The position numbers and the translations under genes are program-made. 64,000 bases of DNA, taken from Gautieria morchelliformis (Eukaryota > Basidiomycota > Agaricomycetes > Gomphales > Gomphaceae). The stretch spans positions 1 to 64,000 of the forward strand of contig WHVA01000251.1 of the NCBI GenBank assembly GCA_015179125.1, read 5' to 3'. Numbering within the stretch: position 1 is the first letter of the stretch; each line of letters begins with the position of its first letter. A model generated the notes under the pieces. The model saw nothing but the letters and a program-made list of their open reading frames with translations, was not told the DNA's origin and did not search any database. This document shows positions 58,626-64,000 of this stretch, piece by piece.

Positions 58626-59925
58626 TTTATGAGGTCAAGGAAAAGCTCCTGTAAGAGCCATAGATGATGAGGGTTGAGGTGATCCAGATGATGTAATTTT
58701 TCAAGGCAAGCAAAAAATGCTCACCAATGGCGGCTGAACTGAGTTGCAACTTCGACCCATATTCGCTCAATACGAGTGTTATGAGTTGACCTAAACAAGA
58801 AATGAACACTGATAGATAAATATGAGCAAAATAACTTACGACCCCCACATAAAGGAGCCACGTGAGGGTCCACGGTGCATGATCATCCAAATGGCAAGCT
58901 TGATATTTTCACCCCCACGGTCTCCATGGACACGCGATGGACAGCCATACTCAGTTACTGCATTCAAAAACAAGTCCAAGACGGTAGTAGCACGATTATT
59001 GGTGCTGGCACGCAATGCAACCACCTGTTCTTAGTGTGAGTATGAAATATTTATGTTGCGAAACTACATACTGTGTGATCATGTCCATCCACTCCTCCGC
59101 GAATAACAATTCCATACTGGATCAGTTTGTGCAAGCCATCGAAGTGCCAAATGGTATTTGACATGGTGGAAACATATTTGCGGCATAGGAGCGTATCATG
59201 TTGGCGGAGCGCCTGTCCGAGGCCGTCAACTCGTTGCAGTGATTTTCTGACATGCTGCTTCTGTATCCGTACACCATGGTGACCTAGGAATCCCATTGTA
59301 TATCGAAGTCCAGAGTTTGGACGAAGCTGCTTGTAGAGTTTAAGTAGGAGATCAAGATCTATATCATTGAGAGTAGAGAAGCATCGGCTGAGTCCCATTT
59401 CTTGCAGCTTGTACCTCAAAGTGTTCCGGTGTATTCCTAAGAGCTGTGAGAGAAGTTGTAGACTCAGGCGGCGATTCCCAGATACCGCATCCTGCATCCA
59501 CTCCATGTTCAGTCGCTTTGTTGGCCGGCCAACCCATCCGGTATGGATAGTGGTGACAAGTTCCATCCTAGATACGGTATTTGGCTCACTAAACAGGTGT
59601 GAATAAAGAATGATGACCCAAATCAGAAAATAGGCAAGACGTACTTGTCCTCTGCTCCTCTTTGAGCGATTGCTAGCTCCACCAGTAAATGACCTAGACA
59701 TTGTGCACATGTCTTAAGCCATGGTGCTGGTAGCTGAGTAGGTCCCAAGTTCCTCAAGAGGTGGAAAATACGTCCTTGTATGAAATCTAAGTGGTACTTG
59801 ATATGCAGCGAGTCACCATCCTCACAGTGGAGCACACATAAAGCTTGCAAATATGACCTAGAAATAACCTGATGAGCTCTGTTGATGTTGTGTCCCCACC
59901 TGCTTGGTGGACCTGGACCTGGCAA

Positions 59926-60167
59926 ATCTGGGAATGTGGGTAGGAGGACTATGTGTGCGACAGGTATCGGAGTTTATTTTGACTTCCTTTACTCGTCACC
60001 ATTGCTTCTCAAAGTTCTACCTGCAGTTTTCTACTAATACCATAGATAATGACTGTCATTACTCGCCATAGTGAGTTTTACCTAGAAGATGGTTCAATCA
60101 CATTACAGGTATGAGATTGTAGTTAGATTACAAGCTAAAACTAAATACCGGTCCAGATTGAAAATGT
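59926..60167. other. Gap between integrase-core gene and gypsy 2
   Basis: No separate gene is seen. The minus strand here may hold the first exon or promoter of the integrase-core gene; an ATG near 60015 opens a short frame, but the splice into the next block is not clear. Confidence 0.35.
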
Positions 60168-63100
60168 TGTTACGACCGTTTATTTCCGACTTCCGACCCT
60201 CAGTTCCGCAACCCCTTCCGCCCCTCCGATAGTTCCGCCCCACATTCCACTCCTCCGACATTTCCAACATTCCGCCCATTGTACATTTCCCTTGTTCTTT
60301 CGACTCTATTACTCGGACCCACCGGACTCGCTTCATTGTTCATCAAAACCATATATCCGGCCACCCTTGTAGTTCGTTGTCAGATATGTTTTCCCGACCC
60401 CTTGTTCTTTGCCATTGTTCTACCTTACCCTGAAACCCCCTTGTAGTCCCATTGTTCCCAATAGTTAGTTTCCCACACATTGTACTCGACTTCCGCTTCC
60501 TCCGGAATTTGCTTAGTACAATACCATTACTTGTTGTTCTGCGTTTTGTATAAAAACCCTCTCATGTATGTCTGTTATTCTGCAATCAGATAATCACCTT
60601 TGATACTTGATTTCCTTCGCTCCATCTCCTGTTCTTAGCACAGCGAGTCTAGCAAGTTCTCAGTCTCTCCGCCTTCCGCCTTCCGCCTCAGTTCCGACTC
60701 AAGTTCCGACCAAACCTTTGGCTCAGTACTTTCCGCCTTCCGACTCCAGTTCCGAAATACTTAGGACGATAGTTCATCGGGGGCGCAACCTATAAGTTAA
60801 AGCAGCCGTCCTTTCCAGTTCCGACTTAGTGGAAATCTCGATACGTAACAGTATTATCTGATTCCCACCCGATAACTATCACTATGCCTCCTCGTACCAC
60901 AGCTACTTCAGCTCGAGCAGGAGCTGTCGAAGCTCTCTCTTATTTTGGCAGTCTTAGATCCGCAGCACCAAGGCACGCGGAACCCTCCAGCAGCTCTCGT
61001 GCCGACGATGAGCTTTCCAATGCTTTTCTGCAACGATTCGAAGAAGTTCCCGACGCTAATCCCGACGAAAATCCCGACTATGACGGGAATTCGATGAGTA
61101 GCAGCGGCGAACAAACAGCAGCGTCATTCCGACGCCCAGCTCCACCACCACCACCTCCACCAGGACCACCTCCAGGCGGCCCTCATGGTGGCCCACCTGG
61201 CGGTCCCCCAGGCGGTCCTCCCGGCGGTGCTCCACCTCCAATTCCACCTCAGATCCCCGCCAACCCAGTTCCGCCCGCGCCAGTTCCGGATCTTGCACAA
61301 GCCATCGCCATGCTAGCCGGACAACTCCAGCGCCCGGCCCAAGCACCACCACGACCCAAGACAAAGGTCCACGAACCAGATCAGTTCGACGGTTCCAACC
61401 CCAAGAAGCTCCAGCCGTTTCTGGTCCAGCTTCAACTCAATTTCCGTGATCGTCTGGACGCCTTTCCTGACGACGAACGAAAGGTCAACTATGCCCTTTC
61501 CTATCTCCGAGGCACGGCTCTCGACTACTTCGAGCCCGCCCTCATGGATCTGTTCGCTATCGCCGACTGGACCGACGATTACCACAACTTCATTTCCGAA
61601 CTCCGCAGCAACTTCGGACCATTTGACATGGAAGCCGATGCGGAAAATGAACTCGATAAGCTTCGCATGAAAGACACTCATAAGATAGCTAAATATATCG
61701 TCACATTCCAGCAGCTCGCTCCTCGAGTCCAATGGGGAGAAGCAGCACTCCGACACCAGTTTTACATGGGCTTGCCATCCTGGATCAAGGATGAAATTGC
61801 CCGCGTCGGAAAACCCGCCACCCTTACCGACCTCCGCAACCTCGCCCAATCCATCGATTCGCGCTACTGGGAAAGACACTCCGAGATTGCTCGCGAAACT
61901 TCCGCCCAGAGCAAGAACGACAAGTCTTCCGACAAGAAGTCTGATAAAGACAAGAAGAAGACTAATCCCGGAAACACCAACTCCGGAAACAACAACAACA
62001 ACAGTTCCGGATCCAACTCCGGCAACCGGAACAACAACAACACCCCTCGCAATAACCAGGCCTCTGGTTCCAACACCAACGCTCAGAAGAGCACTCCGGA
62101 CCTTTCCGACAAACTTGGGAAGGACGGAAAACTAACCCCTGTAGAACGCCAGCGTCGCATGGACAACAACCTTTGCCTCTTCTGCGGCAAAGGAGGTCAC
62201 GTCGCTCGCGACTGCACTCGCGCTTCCGCCTCCGCTGCTAAAGCCAAGGGCCGCGCAGCAAAGATGGAAGAGAAATCCGAAGCGGTTCCCGCTGTGGATT
62301 CAAAAAAATAGTCAGCAGTCCTCCGGCCTCCGCACGAGCTGAGGGCTGTGTTGACCCCATTCATGCGACAAACGAGGTTAAACTCAACGCATCCGCTCTT
62401 TCGTCCTCCGACTCCCTCTCTGTTCCGCTCACTTCCGACACCATTTCCGCACCCCCGTTTACAGCACTGGTCAACTCCGGTTCGACTCATTGTTTCCTCG
62501 ATTCCGACTTTGTTTTGAAACACAGACTTCCGACCCGCAACATTCCGACAATTCCACTCCGCCTTTTCGACGGGTCTTCCAACACGGGAATTTCCCAAGT
62601 TGTGGATCTGTCTATCCGTTTCGCTACTGGGGACAACCATGAAGTTACGTTTTACGTTACTCCGCTAGATGCTAGCTGTTCCGTTGTACTAGGACACAAT
62701 TGGCTCACCCGATATAATCCGTCGATTAACTGGGCATTGGGTCAAATACAGTTCCGTACCCCGGATCAACTTCCGTCTATTCTGATGTCGTCCGCAAAGA
62801 TGGCCCAGGCCTCTTCTGCAACTCCGCTCGTGGATTCAGTTCCGCATTCCGGTCCCGCTCTAGCACCTCCGCCCCTCAAAGCTCCTCGAATTGCGCTCGT
62901 TTCCGCCACCGCTTTCCGCGTATTGCAAAGGCAAGAAGATACGACCATTTTCCAGCTTCACCTCTCCGATTCGGCTTCAGTCAAGGCTCGTTCCGCCTCA
63001 ACTTCCGCTCCGGTCGATATGAACTCAGTTCCGGAAGAATATCGTGACTTCCCGGACGTGTTCAATAAGGCCAAAGCCGACAAACCTGCTGAACATCGAC

Positions 63101-64000
63101 CTTACGATTTGAAGATAGATTTGGAAGAAGGAGTATCTCCGCCCCTTGGACCGATCTACTCTCTTTCGCAAAGTGAACTCCTAACTCTCCGAGAGTTTGT
63201 CGATGAACATCTCAACATGGGCTTTATCCGTCCTTCACTGTCTCCGCACGCCGCTCCGGTCCTTTTCGTCAAGACGAAGGATGGATCTCTCCGCCTCTGC
63301 GTCGATTTCCGCGGACTCAATGCCCTCACAAAGAAGGAGAAGTATCCGCTTCCGCGCATTTCCGACTTACTCGACACCCCCGCAGGGCGAAGATCTACAC
63401 CAAAATTGACCTCCGGCACGCTTATCACCTTGTCCGCATCCGGGAAGGTGACGAGTGGAAAACCACCTTCCGCACCCGCTACGGTGCTTTTGAGTGGACT
63501 GTCATGCCTTTTGGTCTAACCAATGCTCCCGCTGCTTTTCAGCGATTCATGAACGACGTATTTTCCGACCTCCTCGACGTATGCGTTCTAGTCTACATTG
63601 ACGACATCCTCATCTATTCCGACACACCGGAAAAACATCGGGAACATGTCCGCGAAGTACTCCGCCGTCTACGCAAACACCATCTCTATGCAAAAGCAGA
63701 GAAATGCGAATGGCATCGCGACACGGTCGAATACCTCGGCTACATCCTCTCTCCAACAGGTCTTACCATGGCAGAGGACAAGGTCAAGGCAATTCAAGAA
63801 TGGCCGGAACCCCGACGTGTTAAGGATGTGCAGTCCTTCCTTGGCTTCGCCAACTTTTACCGGCGTTTCATTTATAATTTTTCCGACATTACTGTTCCGC
63901 TCACGCGTCTCACCAGGAAGGGTGCCCCATGGAATTTCACTCCGGAATGCCGTTCCGCATTTGAAGCTCTCAAATCGGCCTTCACCACGGCTCCCATACT
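60168..64000 (+). mobile_element. Ty3/gypsy element, family 2, running off the window
   Basis: The 5' LTR is 60168-60850 (TGTTACGACC...ACGTAACA). gag spans 60884-62311 (475 aa) with a proline/glycine run near residues 85-125, a capsid-like region and a CCHC knuckle 'CLFCGKGGHVARDC' near 62172-62213, followed by basic residues. pol follows: an aspartic-protease-like region near 62460-62720 and a reverse transcriptase with '[15 protein letters not shown]' (about 63280-63325) and 'YIDDILIYS' (about 63594-63620). The window ends inside the RT or its connection domain, so RNase H, integrase and the 3' LTR are not visible. The part present looks nearly whole, with one or a few breaks. Related LTRs are at 9616 and 32854. 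Confidence 0.9.

Larger units (their letters stand above)
53265..59925 (-). mobile_element. Integrase-core gene opened by two solo LTRs and a SINE
   Basis: Minus-strand coding blocks belong to an integrase-core family widespread in Agaricomycetes. Blocks: about 58900-59925 (N-terminal region, helix-turn-helix 'LSQLLGIHRNTLRYKLQEM', then 'IWHFDGLHKLIQYGIVIRGG' and 'VHGDRGGENI'), about 58640-58790 (the glutamate-bearing block 'NTRIERIWVEV'), about 55320-55710 and 54639-54850 (acidic C-terminal region) and 53265-53399 (end of gene). The three catalytic acids of a DDE integrase fold are visible. Interruptions are solo LTR Y at 53400-54638, a SINE at 54851-55317 and solo LTR Y at 55711-58625 with LTR X nested in it. 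The gene is broken by these and by at least one further lesion. It could be a mobile-element integrase or a domesticated one. The 5' limit is approximate. Confidence 0.7.

Overview
The window looks like nuclear DNA of a filamentous basidiomycete, probably an Agaricomycete. The evidence is short (39-58 nt) GT-AG introns, a DUF6533-type membrane-protein family, a BTB-domain gene of the mushroom type, chromodomain-bearing Ty3/gypsy elements and dense nested transposons. No rRNA, CRISPR or bacterial gene organisation is visible. Species cannot be fixed from sequence alone.

Layout from left to right: a Ty1/copia gag remnant (1-500); a non-autonomous hAT-like element with 8-bp target duplication (1907-3788); duplicated segment A carrying a DUF6533 membrane-protein gene (about 4330-8355); alternating CG tracts (8384-8650); a BTB gene whose N-terminus is cut off by an LTR (8752-9615); an LTR and short 3' remnant of gypsy family 2 (9616-10435); copy 1 of an AT-rich DNA transposon (about 10436-22812), split by a nearly whole chromoviral gypsy element (family 1, 13577-21261) which itself carries a solo LTR; two LTRs of family X facing each other as 1.5-kb inverted arms (22888-26486); duplicated segment B (about 27560-32360) with a second DUF6533 gene; a low-complexity centre with a gypsy-2 LTR; segment C, an inverted copy of B (about 34750-39630), with a third DUF6533 gene; a gag-like fossil with a solo LTR; copy 2 of the DNA transposon, inverted relative to copy 1 (44406-51545); a seven-exon gene of unknown function (51588-52992); an integrase-core gene opened up by two solo LTRs and a SINE (53265-about 59925); and the left end of a gypsy-2 element running off the window (60168-64000).

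On the large scale the window is a degenerate palindrome centred near 33.5 kb: DNA transposon - LTR X - segment B on the left answers segment C - LTR X - DNA transposon on the right. Many LTR insertions have exact 5-bp target duplications, so their nesting order can be read directly.

The most unusual system is the DNA transposon. It encodes a 459-aa DDE transposase (DDE_Tnp_4/Harbinger-like) fused to a C-terminal chromodomain, a divergently transcribed coiled-coil protein with internal repeats, a tRNA-like gene with intact A and B boxes, a further unknown ORF and a 70-aa small ORF. It is bracketed by 562-572-bp direct repeats, each with its own inverted ends. A related 556-bp non-autonomous element sits in copy 1 with a TAG target duplication, and copy 2 preserves the matching empty site.
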